From: Owenia fusiformis
Lineage: Eukaryota; Annelida; Polychaeta; Sabellida; Oweniidae
Reading direction: 5' to 3'
DNA length: 64,000 nt
NCBI GenBank assembly: GCA_903813345.2
Contig: CAIIXF020000006.1
Location: forward strand, 26,357,936-26,421,935
Numbering within the stretch: position 1 is the first letter of the stretch; every line of letters begins with the position of its first letter. Under the pieces are notes generated by a model. It was not told the origin of the DNA. It ran no database searches and saw only the letters and a list, made by a program, of their open reading frames with translations. The position numbers and the translations under genes were made by a program. This document shows positions 24,093 through 34,740 of the stretch, in pieces.

Positions 24093-25668
24093 CTGATGTA
24101 TGGTTTCTTGAAAATTCTCTTATTCTTAAAATGGGGAATCATCAATCATCACTTCAGCAAATCCATGAGTCATTATTTATGTTCCAAACTGCAAACCCTA
24201 TACATAATAGCCTACTTTTAGTAGAGAAGGCTAGAAAAAAAATCAAAACGAAAATGATTTTCAAATTTCAAACAATCTAACAAAAATCTGAACAAAATGT
24301 TGCAAGGCAATATTTATTTGGTCAGCTATCCAATCTTGAACATATTTTTCGATGGTCAAGTAATTTTAATCCATGATATGCTTAACATGATGGTAAAATG
24401 ATAAAAATAAAATTTACCTTGATATTTACCAATTTTTAGCCGGAAGTGCCCAAGAACGAACAATTTTATGCGTCATAGAAATTAGTGCAAAAGAAAACTA
24501 AGTTATGACTTAGTATAGAAGAAAGATTTGATTGTTCAAGCATGTACAAATTATTGAAAATATGTATGAAAAGAGAGAAGACTTATATTTAAATAATATA
24601 AACATTCAAAAAGACATAGAATGAGCCGGCTAACGCGGAGGACTAATTATCATTTAATAGCGACACCTTACATCCAATCTACAAACTAAAACACAATGAC
24701 AAAATTGGTTGTGCTGTTCAAAAATTGGAAAAATTATAACGCGGTCGCTATTATCTTTCTTAAATGGGTTGTTTCTTAAATCGATTTTCAGTCGGGGGGG
24801 GGGTGCGATAGTGGCATAAACGGCAAAAAATTAAGATTTATCTTGAATTTTACCGGCAGTGATATGCAACTTCCTTCAAAATTGAACTACGAGAAGCTTC
24901 AAATAAAAAGCATTTTAAAGCTCTTTTTCTTCTATCTCGTGGTTATATTTTATTGGCTATGGGGCTATATGCCTATCCGGGATGCCTATGCGGTCGGTAT
25001 GTTCTCAGGTCCGGTATGTTTAACCATAAGCCCATGGTTTAACTCCGAGAAACATCACATGTCACCGGGTATTTCATTAAACTAATTACAGGGTGTATTA
25101 GTTATTAACTACCAAACTTTGAACTTTGATTAAGAATCACGCATGCTTAATTATTCATAGTCTAGACTATAAGAAGGATCTTTATAGACAATCATCCGCA
25201 GGCATCAGTGAAATTTGTAGTAATGGCAACTCTGGTGCCAACTGCAACGGTCAGAAAAAGCACCCTGGAAAGGCAACTAAAATTGTCAACACAAATTAGA
25301 ATGACTTCATCGACAATTTGCGATGAGTTGCAATCATCGTTTCCATGCAAGGTTTTATTGCAATGATCTGAAAGCATTGCAAAACTTATCTGAACGGTAA
25401 TTGCTCAATGATTTCAAAAGATTCTTTATAAGGGCTATTTCATTTCCAGTCGAGAATTAATATCAGAGGACAGTTAATTTCCACTTCATTTCCAATTTGA
25501 TATTTGCATTTGACATAAGCTTTTTTAATATATTTGATCCTGTCTTCATTAGGCTACAATTATAGATATTTCCTCTGCTGCTGTGTTTTGGTAGTACTGC
25601 TGCAAAGTAAATGCACGGATCGAATTTATGCAAAAGAAGTGAACGAACGGCAGAAACAAGCTTATAAG

Positions 25669-28600
25669 ATGTTCGCTTTTCAACAGCATCCATTTTGGTT
25701 GTTTCATTTATTTGTTTATGTTGTCTGCAATGTTGTCATGGTAAGAAGCATAGATTTTAACGCACCAGGTAAGTGACCCATTTTATGTCACTGCTCTAAT
25801 GCAAAAGCGCAAATTAAATTGTCAGGTAATACCGCAGTCCAATAACCCTGATGCATGTAGAAATAATCTTGATTTACGTCATTAAAAATTCAAAATTCAG
25901 TCAAAGTAATATCATATTTGAAATCTACATCTAAAATTACATCTAGAAATGTGGTTTTAAAAAGTGTTAATCAACTTTGAAAAATTAATTTTCTTTGAAA
26001 ATGTGACTTCTAGCTCGGGGAGATTCCCCATAGACCCCATGCTATAAAATCACTAAAAATGAAATATCTTTTCTTTTAGTGGACAGATAATATTTTGCTT
26101 TACTGGACATATTTTCATTAGTATAAGTATCAGACGCATAAGGGTTATATGAAAATTGAGCCACTTAAATTGATAATATTCAAGTTTAAGGGAACTTTCT
26201 TGTATACCTGCCATGTTAATTGACCCGAATCAGCCACCTGGTGGTGAAACTGGTAACTACCTACTCGCATTTGGGTAATTGGTCCATCCATATTTTAGTT
26301 CTAGTAAGAGGTGGAACTACTTCCATAGGATTCTTGGATGTTTCAAATTACCCTATTTTCCATTTAAAAGGTTGGAATCGATTCACTTATGAATCTGGGA
26401 TATTCCTGTCTTAATTTGTTTTATGGTGTTAAGGAACATTTTTTCCTTATTTCTTCAATGTTCAGTAGGAATGGTCTCGATGACACAATGGTTGTATAAT
26501 TGGGAGATTGTTTTCGTTTCAACTGTTTGTAAGATTTGAAAGTTTCTTCTCTATTGTCTCTTGTTTCATGATTTTCTTTGGTAATTATGTCACCACCAGA
26601 AATCGTGACATATTGTCATAGGCTCACACTTTTGGTGTGGACGGTGTTCGGATTTTTTTGATGGGCGGTTGATGTTCGGCGTTCGGCTTCTGTAACAAAT
26701 GGCAGGTGGTGAGATTTTTATGTTAATGCCTTGTTACCCTTTACATTTCGCTTGTGCAAAGGTTGTGCAAAAAAGTAATGAATGTTTGTACATTACGTTA
26801 TGACATTGTATTTTATTTTTCATCGTATGCCCGATATACAGCACAATGTGAACAAGGGAATCTTCATAGTTCACGCAAATGGCACGGTGCAGGAAATCGA
26901 TGTTATTACATAGGAGATTCATTCGGGTCTTATACAACCATGGAGAGGGCGAAACGTTTTTGTCGTTCTAGAGGAGCAGACCTAATGTTGCCAGATAGTG
27001 AACGGGAATTTAAGTATTTAGAAGGTTCGTATATAAGTACCACGTTTTTACTTCCTGCGAAAGCTATGTGGATTTTGATATAATACATAAGTTTCAAAAT
27101 CTAACATGGCTCTCGAAGTGAGTAACCACGTTTGGTATTCGCTCGGATCGCTAAGGGCACTATTTTGTTCGTGTGGTTGGAAGTACTGCCCAAGACTAAT
27201 CCGATGTTCATTTTGAAATACAGTGCAAATTGTAATTTGGCAACATTTAAGCATCGCTTAGAAATTATTAAAGACAAGACTGGTGAACACGATAGAGTCA
27301 GATGATGAAAATTACAAAGAAGAACTTGAATATGACCGCTTCGCCGTAAAAAAATAAATTACGATCCTAAAACAATGATGACTATCCCATGTTTATAAAA
27401 ATAAATTCATAATATGTTATGTTATTAGACAGGCTATATAAATACTATAAGTTATTGAATGATTTGAAGTGCAATACAGGATCCTGCTCGAGAAATTCCG
27501 TATTGGAACGAGACGAAGTCGAGTGCCAATACAGAATATCGAGACAGATTATATCCTGTAGTGCACTCAAATCATTCAATAACGTTTTTATCGTGTGGTC
27601 CTCTGTATTGCTACTGAGATTGTCCCCTCCGTACCAATATTTTCTGTATTGCGACGGAGGTGATCAACGGGGACAATCTCAGTAGCAAAACAGATTGGTA
27701 CAGCACAAGAACTGACCAATCAGAAGGCTTCATTTTACAGATTATACGATAAAGCTACTTATTGAATAATGTAAATATAATATGACTACTAATTATAATA
27801 GGTTTGATGGTTGGAAATGGTTTTTGGTCATCGTGGCTTAACATGAAGAGAACACGTGGTGGATGGAGAAACTTAAAAACAAATAGAAAACTACAATTCA
27901 CTGGTATAAGTTCTTGGTGTGCCCATTATTATCCAACGCTGCATTGACAGTGGCCGACTCTACCAGCCGACGTTCATGCAACTTCCTGAATCTTTTAAAC
28001 ACGGATGCATATGGAGTTACGAGAACTCATAACATTCCAATTCTTTTTTCATAGGATTGAAAATTATGCATTTTGATTTTTATCATTCAGTTCTCAAAAT
28101 AAAATATTCTAAACTGGAAAAGTAAAACTTTTTGGACTATCCACGTATATACATTACATACTAATCATAGAAAAACTGATTATTACACGATTAACTTTTG
28201 AGGTGATCCCTTGTTTCAAGTTTTCAAAATTCATAAAAACATTTTCCAGCTTGGAAGTCATTTACACGTGAAGGGACCAGTGAACCTACGAAAAAGTGTG
28301 CCGTGATGTCCATAAAAAGTGGGTTTGAAATGAGAAAGCGAAAGTGGTTCCAATATGATTGTAACTACACGTTTGGCATTACGTTTATTTGTGAGAAACC
28401 GGCCATAGGTGCCGCAGCTATCGTTGATTATTCTGAGAAGGGTAAAACTTTTGAATAATTCATTGTTAACACAGTTCTGCTTTAAAAAGATGGCTAAAAG
28501 GACCAGTAGACACAGTTCTGCATCAGCATGTCAAAAGATCAGTAGGCCATAGCCACGGCAGTCTATGATTTTGGAATATATGAAATCCCCGTCCACACCG

Positions 28601-29902
28601 TCTGTAATAATTCCCCGGGAATAATTCATCCGCATTGGTGTAAATTCAGCTAACTGCAGTGGGCAGGAGGATTGGTATGGTGTTGGGGATACCTGTTATT
28701 TCTACGACCCACTTCAATCAAGGTCTGGAACTACATTTGCCGAAGCAAGAGAAAAATGCAATGCCCTGGGTGCAGACGTAATGTTTCCAAATAGTGAGGA
28801 TGAACACATCTTTTTGATATGGTACATGGAGACACTTGAAATATGGCCGAAAAAGATGTGGCTTGGAATTAAGAGACCGGATGATGACGTGACATGGGAG
28901 GATTTGAGAAAGGACTTGAGCTTTCAAGGTTGGTAAAAGTGACATAACAGGGTGGTCAAAAATGGCCTACCGCTATTTTCCTCATATCTTTGTCAATTGT
29001 ACCCTGATATTTGGCACATTTGTAAATTATTTGATTTCCCACCAGCTCACCATATTTCATGTCCATCAGCCTGTGATAGTCACAACGTTACAGTTCAGTG
29101 GCCACTTTCGCGACACACGTCGTCCATAATGTTCCTACTTGACTTCTACCTGTTGGGATGTGCCCTCGGATGGGCCAAGGATAGAGTGTATGAGAATAAC
29201 CCCATAACAAATGCAAACTTCAAACCTGTGTCATTCGGACCATATCTCCTGAGGAATAATGTCGGGTCATTGACAACTTTTCGCGACATGTGCAGGTTTG
29301 CCTCAGCGCGATGATGACCAAACCTGGAGCATGTTGTTTAAAAATCCACAACATTGTGACTTTCAGTCTGATGGTTATATTATAAAATATTGTAGGATGA
29401 TAGGAAATTGTATGATGTACACATGTGCAAAATCAGGGAGTAATTTCCTGAAAATGATCGCAAAGATAGGAGGAAAGTGTAGGGTTTCCATTTTTTAACC
29501 ACCCTGTACATGGTGCAGTGAACTGAGTTGGTTTATGATTAGTCTACCTACAAGCCCATGTGACGCCCTCCCCATTATTCATCGCAACAACAACAATGTG
29601 AAAAAGTGTATCGTCAAGTAGAAGGGGGGGGGGTCAGGTGGGCTTGTAGCACCTGATGATATAACATTTTCGTTCAACGATTTCTTGCATTCTCCATCCC
29701 TTGTATAATTGTTTGTATTTTAATGTGTGATAATCTCAAAATGCGCGTTTTAGCTTGGAAGGATCAACAACGCAACCAAGGAGATAAGTGTGCATCCTTG
29801 GAAATCATATATGAACTGTGGACTATTAGTAAGCATTGGGTTTATCAAGCCTGCTCCAGCAGATTGAGATACATTTGCGAGAAACCTGCCATGCTGACCT
29901 GA
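25669..29902 (+). CDS. Secreted protein with two C-type lectin-like domains
   Basis: Six exons: 25669-25768, 26842-27024, 27802-27903, 28250-28441, 28650-28928, 29754-29902. Every intron is phase 1 and GT-AG. The total is 1005 nt (334 aa), with AATAAA at 29962. Residues 1-24 form a signal peptide (FWLFHLFVYVVCNVVMV). Domain 1 (about 36-183) has CEQGN, RCYY, AKRFCRSRGADLM, GGWRNL, CAVM and FICEKPA. Domain 2 (about 193-331) has CSGQEDW, TCYFYD, AREKCNALGADVM, MWLGIKRPDDDVTWEDL, KCASL, QACSSRLRYICEKPA. The fold-forming cysteines are present. The EPN or QPD calcium and sugar motif and the WND motif are not visible in either domain, and the WIGL core of domain 1 reads SSWL. Sugar binding by the classical route is therefore unlikely. 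Such proteins are often immune or matrix factors in marine invertebrates. An upstream in-frame ATG at 25534 exists but gives a poorer leader. Confidence 0.85.
25966..26275 (+). repeat. Repeat family D, copy 1 (uninterrupted)
   Basis: The segment from caactttgaaaaattaattt through gggagattccccatagaccc to ccacctggtggtgaaactgg matches 38345-39090. It has no insertion at the point where the other copy carries a 426-bp element. It lies in intron 1 of the lectin gene. Confidence 0.8.
26586..26742 (-). repeat. Dispersed repeat family A, copy 6
   Basis: Reverse orientation: atgtcaccaccagaaatcgt, then gacatattgtcatagg, ending ctgtaacaaatggcaggtgg. This is close to full length and lies in lectin intron 1. 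Confidence 0.6.
27449..27590. repeat. Fold-back element 1 in lectin intron 2
   Basis: The left arm gttattgaatgatttgaagt is matched by an inverted right arm ending actcaaatcattcaataacg. The inner parts (ttccgtattggaacgagac and gagtgccaatacagaa) also pair. It would form one hairpin of about 65 bp. Confidence 0.7.
27597..27708. repeat. Fold-back element 2 in lectin intron 2
   Basis: The arm ttgctactgagattgtcccc, continuing tccgt, pairs with acggagg...ggggacaatctcagtagcaa. It lies directly after fold-back 1, giving two hairpins in a row. Confidence 0.7.
28947..29508. mobile_element. TIR element in lectin intron 5
   Basis: The left end ACAGGGTGGTCAAAAATGG pairs with the right end CCATTTTTTAACCACCCTGT. 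The size is about 560 bp. It contains an open stretch of 120 codons at 28952-29314 with no domain that I recognise, followed by another of 66 codons. It is probably non-autonomous. The ends resemble the TACAGGGTG class. Confidence 0.6.
29548..29650. mobile_element. Short TIR element in lectin intron 5
   Basis: CTACAAGCCCA at the left pairs with TGGGCTTGTAG at the right. C-rich and G-rich blocks (ccctcccc and ggggggggg) lie just inside. It is a MITE of about 103 bp. Confidence 0.5.
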
Positions 29903-30416
29903 ACAGGAACGTACTGAAGATGTGTAATTATACAAACTGTATGAGCCTGTATGTATTGATGAATAAAAATAGTAGTATGCTAATATAATATGTTAAGTTT
30001 GCACTACTCTTCTCCGTTTTACTCGAGACTATCATATCGTGCGCGCCATTAAAAAGATAAAAAGAAATGATACATTTTAGAGTTCATATGTAATTTTCTT
30101 ATGCACAATCAAGTATTACGAAATGTATTGGTTAAAAATAATTTGTGTGAAGTTCTTAGTGTTTTTATGAAAAATAGCCATGCTCCCCACTTCAGAATTT
30201 TTTTCGATCGCACCCGTGATCATTGTTTAACAGAATGTAATTTGAGTGGGTGGGTCCATCCTTCTTCAAAGGACTTCATTTATTTCAGCCATATACTTGT
30301 AAAATACCCTTGCAGCAAGGATGGGGTCGATTTCGTGACCTTTTTCAGCAAATGTATGCCTCTTTTTTGGGAAAAGGCCTTTTCGAAAACGGGCCTGATC
30401 TTAATTGGGCCCACAT

Positions 30417-30598
30417 CACTGGCAGATCCAGGGGAGAGGGTATGGGGCCCAGAAAAAATCTAAGGGCCCTTAAAGAACTTTGGGCCCAAAAATTATTAAA
30501 CAATGTGCCTCAAATTATCCAAATTTTGGGTTTTAAGGGCCCAGTGAACTCAGTGAAATCTGCCCCCCCCCAACTTTTAGCTCCTGGACCCACCAGTG
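30417..30598. mobile_element. hAT-like MITE, copy 1
   Basis: The left end CACTGGCAGATCCAGGG and the right end CCTGGACCCACCAGTG are inverted. The interior is rich in GGGCCC runs. CACAT flanks both sides. A relative lies at 43698-43883. Confidence 0.6.
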
Positions 30599-31224
30599 CA
30601 CATTTTCAAAAGGTGAATCCAAATGACCAATTGACGTATTGCAAGAGACTTTACACGGTCATATCTTTCACCATGAGTACTTTCTGGCCACAAATACAGT
30701 GGTACGGTTTCATTAAACGTAAAGGGAGACAGTCGGTTTATTAAAACAATATGTTTTCTTTCAAGCGAAGTCCCCATGATAGTAAAATATCAATCCAACT
30801 CTCTGGGAAATTAGTGCCTGGTTGAGACCCCACCTTGGCACTTTTTTAAAAATGTTAGCCTTATTTTTCTAAGAAGAGGAGTTTGTTCTTCTCAATTTTA
30901 ACATATCAAAAAAATCTACAATGTGTTAACAATTCCTGATAATGAGGTGTTTGAAATGTGCTAAAGCATGTTAATTTCCAGTAGGGAAAACTCATGGTAT
31001 CCATTGTTTTCAGCATAATTTTGGTCATCTAAAATTGGTATCCTCAATACTAGACTTTTAAACTATTTTGAAGAAGTTTAAGACCATTTGTAGAATAACA
31101 TTCATGCAATAAAAATCAGAAAATCGTTGACATTTTAAAAACTCTGCCCTGAAAGTAATCGTGGTAAAATATGACTGTCTTAAATCAGAAAAGGGCCAAC
31201 AATAAAGCAGGATGCCCATCAGCA

Positions 31225-31302
31225 ATTACTTTACTTCCTGCGAAAGCTATTTGGATTTTGATGAGTTTCAAAATCTAATATGGCTCTCGAAGTGAGTAAC
31301 AA
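31225..31302 (+). repeat. Copy of a lectin intron 2 segment
   Basis: The run tttacttcctgcgaaagcta, then ttggattttgat, then gagtttcaaaatctaatatg, then gctctcgaagtgagtaac is nearly identical to 27047-27125, with an 8-nt gap. It may be a dispersed repeat or a small duplication. Confidence 0.65.
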
Positions 31303-31463
31303 TTACTGTGATGGTATGGTCTTTATTAATCCAACATAGATGTTTGTTTGCCATACCTCATCAGACCCCATGCGTCAGCAACCAGGATCTTGCTTAGCTA
31401 ATCCCTCCCACCCAAAAAAGCATTCATTCATAAACCACTAGTTCTCTTTTGAAAGTAATGGGT

Positions 31464-31479
31464 GGCCCTGAAAAAGGCC
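31464..31479 (-). terminator. Histone mRNA 3' stem-loop of H1
   Basis: Read on the minus strand, GGCCTTTTTCAGGGCC lies about 30 nt after the stop codon. It forms a 6-bp stem (one T-G pair) and the TTTC loop of the metazoan histone element, followed by ACCCA. A purine-rich stretch (CAAAAGAGAAC) about 15 nt further is a fitting U7 snRNA-binding site. This marks a replication-dependent, non-polyadenylated histone mRNA. Confidence 0.9.
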
Positions 31480-31509
31480 TTTGGGTTTGTTGTTTTAGCT
31501 TGCTAGCGT

Positions 31510-32061
31510 TTATTTCTTGGCTGGCTTCTTTGCTGCTGCCTTCTTCTTGGGAGACTTCTTTGCAGCTGGCTTTTTTGGTTTGGCGGCCTTCTTAGTTGGA
31601 GTCTTTTTTGCTGCCTTCTTAGCTGCTGGTTTCTTGGCGGCCTTTTTTGGGGTCTTTACTTTCTTTGCTGCTTTCTTTGGGGTCTTTACTTTCTTTTCTA
31701 TCTTAGCCACTGGTTTCTTTGCCTTGGGTTTCTTGGCAGCAGGCTTCTTCTTGACTACTTTGACCTTCTTTGGCTTCTCGACCTTACCGATCTTGAAGGA
31801 GCCAGATGCGCCAGTACCTTTAGATTGCTTGAGAGCACCATTCTTCACACCAGCACGAAGAGCCATCTTCAGGTGAGAGTTCACAGATGCATCACCACCA
31901 AGGTCCTTGAAGTTGGCCTGGATATACTTCAGGATAGCAACTCGGCTGGATCCTGTACGATCTTTTAGAGCACTGATTGCTTGCTTCACCATCTCGCTGT
32001 ATTTGGGATGATTGGCTGGCTTCTTTGGCTTTGTTGCCTTCTTTGCTGCTGTGTCTGCCAT
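31510..32061 (-). CDS. Linker histone H1
   Basis: An intronless 183-aa protein. A short basic head ([20 protein letters not shown]) is followed by the winged-helix globular domain at about residues 18-90 ([59 protein letters not shown]). A Lys/Ala/Pro-rich tail follows with a duplicated [11 protein letters not shown] block. It binds nucleosomes at the DNA entry and exit site and compacts chromatin. The 3' stem-loop and the TATA box at 32153-32159 show a cell-cycle-regulated gene. No core histone genes lie nearby, so this is a solitary H1 copy. An AATAAA hexamer overlaps the stop codon (AAG AAA TAA AC), which could allow occasional polyadenylation. Confidence 0.97.
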   Translation of the reverse strand: MADTAAKKATKPKKPANHPKYSEMVKQAISALKDRTGSSRVAILKYIQANFKDLGGDASVNSHLKMALRAGVKNGALKQSKGTGASGSFKIGKVEKPKKVKVVKKKPAAKKPKAKKPVAKIEKKVKTPKKAAKKVKTPKKAAKKPAAKKAAKKTPTKKAAKPKKPAAKKSPKKKAAAKKPAKK

Positions 32062-32152
32062 TGTAAAGGTTGTTGTAGGTTGGTGTTGAATGTCTACGAG
32101 CTGTTTGGGTCGTTGAATCTGAGTGTATGAAACTTCGACAAATATTTTGTGG

Positions 32153-32159
32153 ATTTATA
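32153..32159 (-). promoter_or_regulatory. TATA box of histone H1
   Basis: TATAAAT on the minus strand, about 92 nt upstream of the H1 start codon, the usual arrangement for a histone gene with a short leader. Confidence 0.6.
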
Positions 32160-32189
32160 CAAATCGCACGGACGTTAGAGAACAAACTT

Positions 32190-33149
32190 CCGGTTTTCAT
32201 TGAATAAGAATCAAAATGTCTGATGTGATTTTCAAAGTGTGCTTGTCGACCTTTTTCAAATATTAATTTCTATACTGTTTGGCCTCAGAATATATGACTT
32301 ATTCAAATATATAGAAAGCCATGATACTATGTTTTATGAAAAAATAATATTGAAAGCAATATATTGATTGTTTAATACAAATTTTACTGTTTGGATGTAT
32401 TTTGTTGATCAAAAAATCGTCGAAATTCTACCTTCACAAGTGTTTATCACAACACAACTGAAAGAAAGACACATACATCTATTTATAAAAACAATTCCAA
32501 TATGTATTCTACAAAATGAAACCAAATTGACATACTTAATGTTTGTATTACGGGTAGAAATTAATTATTGAATTTGGGTAACAAACACACTTTATTTCGA
32601 TCGGTCGCCATGTTGGTTTAACAAAGATCGTAAAATAGTTCGATGTTTTCCCTTTGAATGCACTTTGAATCACGTTAAATAATACATAAAAACGATAAGA
32701 AAACAATAAAATCATAGCAGACCTTTATAAACTGTCTAAAGTACTAGCTTGCTAAGTAGGCAAACGTACAAAATAACAGACTACGTTTTTCTCCTTTGAA
32801 ATACATTACGGGGAATCTAGGTCAAAGAAGATGCAAGTGCCAAAGATTTACTTTTGAGACAATTCATTAATTTATACCAATCCAGCTCGTCGACTGTGAA
32901 AATTTGACTTTTTACTGATGTCAATGATGTATTCCTAATAATTGGAATGACTTTCAATCAACATTTCCAGGTTACTCAAGTATTTTGGGTACCGATTGCG
33001 TTTTAACGTTTGGTTGTGCTCTGCACAGTAAGTTTGCAAACCCCAATGCACGGAACATGTCATACTTTCTGAGGATGTGTGGGATCTATGTTTCATTTGA
33101 ATAGGTAGCCCAAACCAAATCTCTCACTTTCATTAAATTACGTACACTG
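32190..33149. other. Intergenic stretch upstream of H1
   Basis: AT-rich DNA. I see no gene, RNA or transposon end. Confidence 0.4.
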
Positions 33150-33262
33150 TGCACAAATAAATTTGCATTACAACCAGTCACAGGCTTCGACCTGGGCCGG
33201 GCCGCTTACCGAGCGGACCGCCGACGCCCTGGTTCTGCTTTTTGTTTATCTGCCTGTCCGAG
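33150..33262 (-). repeat. Possible tRNA-derived SINE head
   Basis: A short GC-rich island in AT-rich DNA. On the minus strand it reads ggtccgctcggtaagcggcc, then cggcccaggtcgaagcctg. This resembles a decayed tRNA D-arm (A box) and T-arm (B box, GGTTCGAANCC) with the correct order and spacing. It is followed by an AT-rich body (gactggttgtaatgcaaatt). No intact tRNA cloverleaf is present. Confidence 0.35.
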
Positions 33263-33419
33263 TATTATGATTTGTAAGATTCGAAGATTTCGCAAGAGTC
33301 GAAGACATTGAACATTGGAGTTTGATTCATTTGTCTAAAAATTACCTAAAAACTCAGTGGACTGAAGATGCTTCAGAAAAAACCACGCCGTACACCCAAA
33401 CAATTTGCAAATTGTGTTA

Positions 33420-34345
33420 GAGTTAGTATAGCCCCCCACTACTCATCCAAATCAGACTCATTTACTCATTCAACTGAATCATTCACTCATTTGATTTACT
33501 CGAGTCAACAGTCAATTGAGTTAATCACTCAATTCAAGTCTTGAGTTACTCATTCGGAGTCGAGTCCTCAATCTACTCATTCAAGTCGGACTCAATTCAT
33601 AGCGACTCCAAACTAATCTAAATTACTCTTGGACTCATCAGATATTAGTGCAGTTATCCAATCACTAATTTGAATCACTCACTATTTTTTCATTTGCCCA
33701 TTGAGTGACCTCATTTAATTCAATCCACTCCAATAAAGTTTTACTCGTTTGTTGGCATCTGATTAACTCAATCACCTCCGATTTTATTCATGATTAAAAT
33801 GACCCAATTTACTCACTTAAGTGACTCAATTTACTCATTCAAGTGACTCAATTTACCCATTTGATCCACTCAGCTTTCACACTTCCACTCCAACAGTTTG
33901 TTTGTTGGCATCTGATTAACTCAATCACCTCATTTTATTCATGATTAAAATGACCGGCAATTTACTCAATTATGTGACTCAATTTACTCATTCGAGTGAC
34001 TAATCTACTCATACGACTGACTCAATTTACCCAATGGATCATCCACTCAGCTTTCACACTTGAGTCATTCAACTCATCTGAGTGCGGACTCAATTTATTC
34101 ATTTGAATGTCTCAATCTACTGACCGATTTTGAATACTGACCAAATAACTCATTTTAGTGACTCCATTTGCTCATTTGATCCGCACTCTCAGGTTTTCAA
34201 TAGAGTCGAAACTTACTCAGTCAGTGCGCGGCACCTTCGTCACTCAACATAACTCAATCTCCTCTTTAACTCAAGTAACTCATTCGAATAACTCAGCTAC
34301 TCATACGAGTTACTTAATTTACTCTTTCTTCGCATCTTGATTCAC
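33420..34345 (+). repeat. Degenerate ACTCATT/GACTCAATTT satellite
   Basis: About 900 bp of diverged short repeats built on actcattcgagtgactcaat, with a longer-period duplication: ttgttggcatctgattaact occurs at about 33752 and 33902. Many units contain TGACTCA or TGAGTCA-like words. It lies just upstream of the G-gamma gene. Confidence 0.75.
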
Positions 34346-34740
34346 AATTTCGATTGTTCCTACCTCTAGACCCAGTCAAGCGACGATGCTTTATTCGAGT
34401 CACTGAGGTAAACCGCAAGGTGTATTTTTCTCAAAGTACAAAAATTGCCAAGAAACCATACGGACGAAGACCATCGGTTGAGGTGCCTTGTCAATGACTC
34501 TAGGAATTAATAATCTAATAATTCGCCTCTCCGGACTCCGACAACCATGTTGTCTGCTGTAAATGAAATAAGACGAACGCAAAATGACGACTCATTAGTG
34601 GCGTTCATATAAATGACGCATTTATAATTGATCTGAGATTTCTCGAGATGTAACGAGACTTCATAAATTAGGAATCTGATTATCGAATTCTTTGTCAATC
34701 TCTCTATTTTTTGAAGAAATACAAACATATATACATCAAA

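Larger units (their letters stand above)
22539..25668. other. Intergenic stretch with small inverted repeats
   Basis: No confirmed gene. It holds the candidate exon at 23273-23461, a possible TIR element at 23489-23663, a tiny direct-repeat-flanked inverted repeat at 24007-24092 and a G-run near 24795. The rest is unremarkable AT-rich DNA. Confidence 0.4.
29903..31463. other. Intergenic stretch between lectin and histone H1
   Basis: Contains the lectin poly-A signal at 29962, a hAT-like MITE at 30417-30598 and a 70-bp block (31225-31300) also found in lectin intron 2. No further gene is visible. Confidence 0.4.

Noticed and set aside
28952-29498. Two open stretches of 120 and 66 codons in lectin intron 5
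   Set aside because: They lie within a TIR element, have no recognisable domain, and fit none of the lectin splice phases.
30101-30744. Open frames of 120 and 164 codons downstream of the lectin gene
   Set aside because: They are built largely from a hAT-like MITE and its C/G runs, with no protein family.
31517-31876. A 119-codon open frame antisense to histone H1
   Set aside because: It is the complement of the Lys/Ala-rich H1 tail, giving a Phe/Ala-rich shadow protein. The H1 reading has a domain, promoter and 3' stem-loop.
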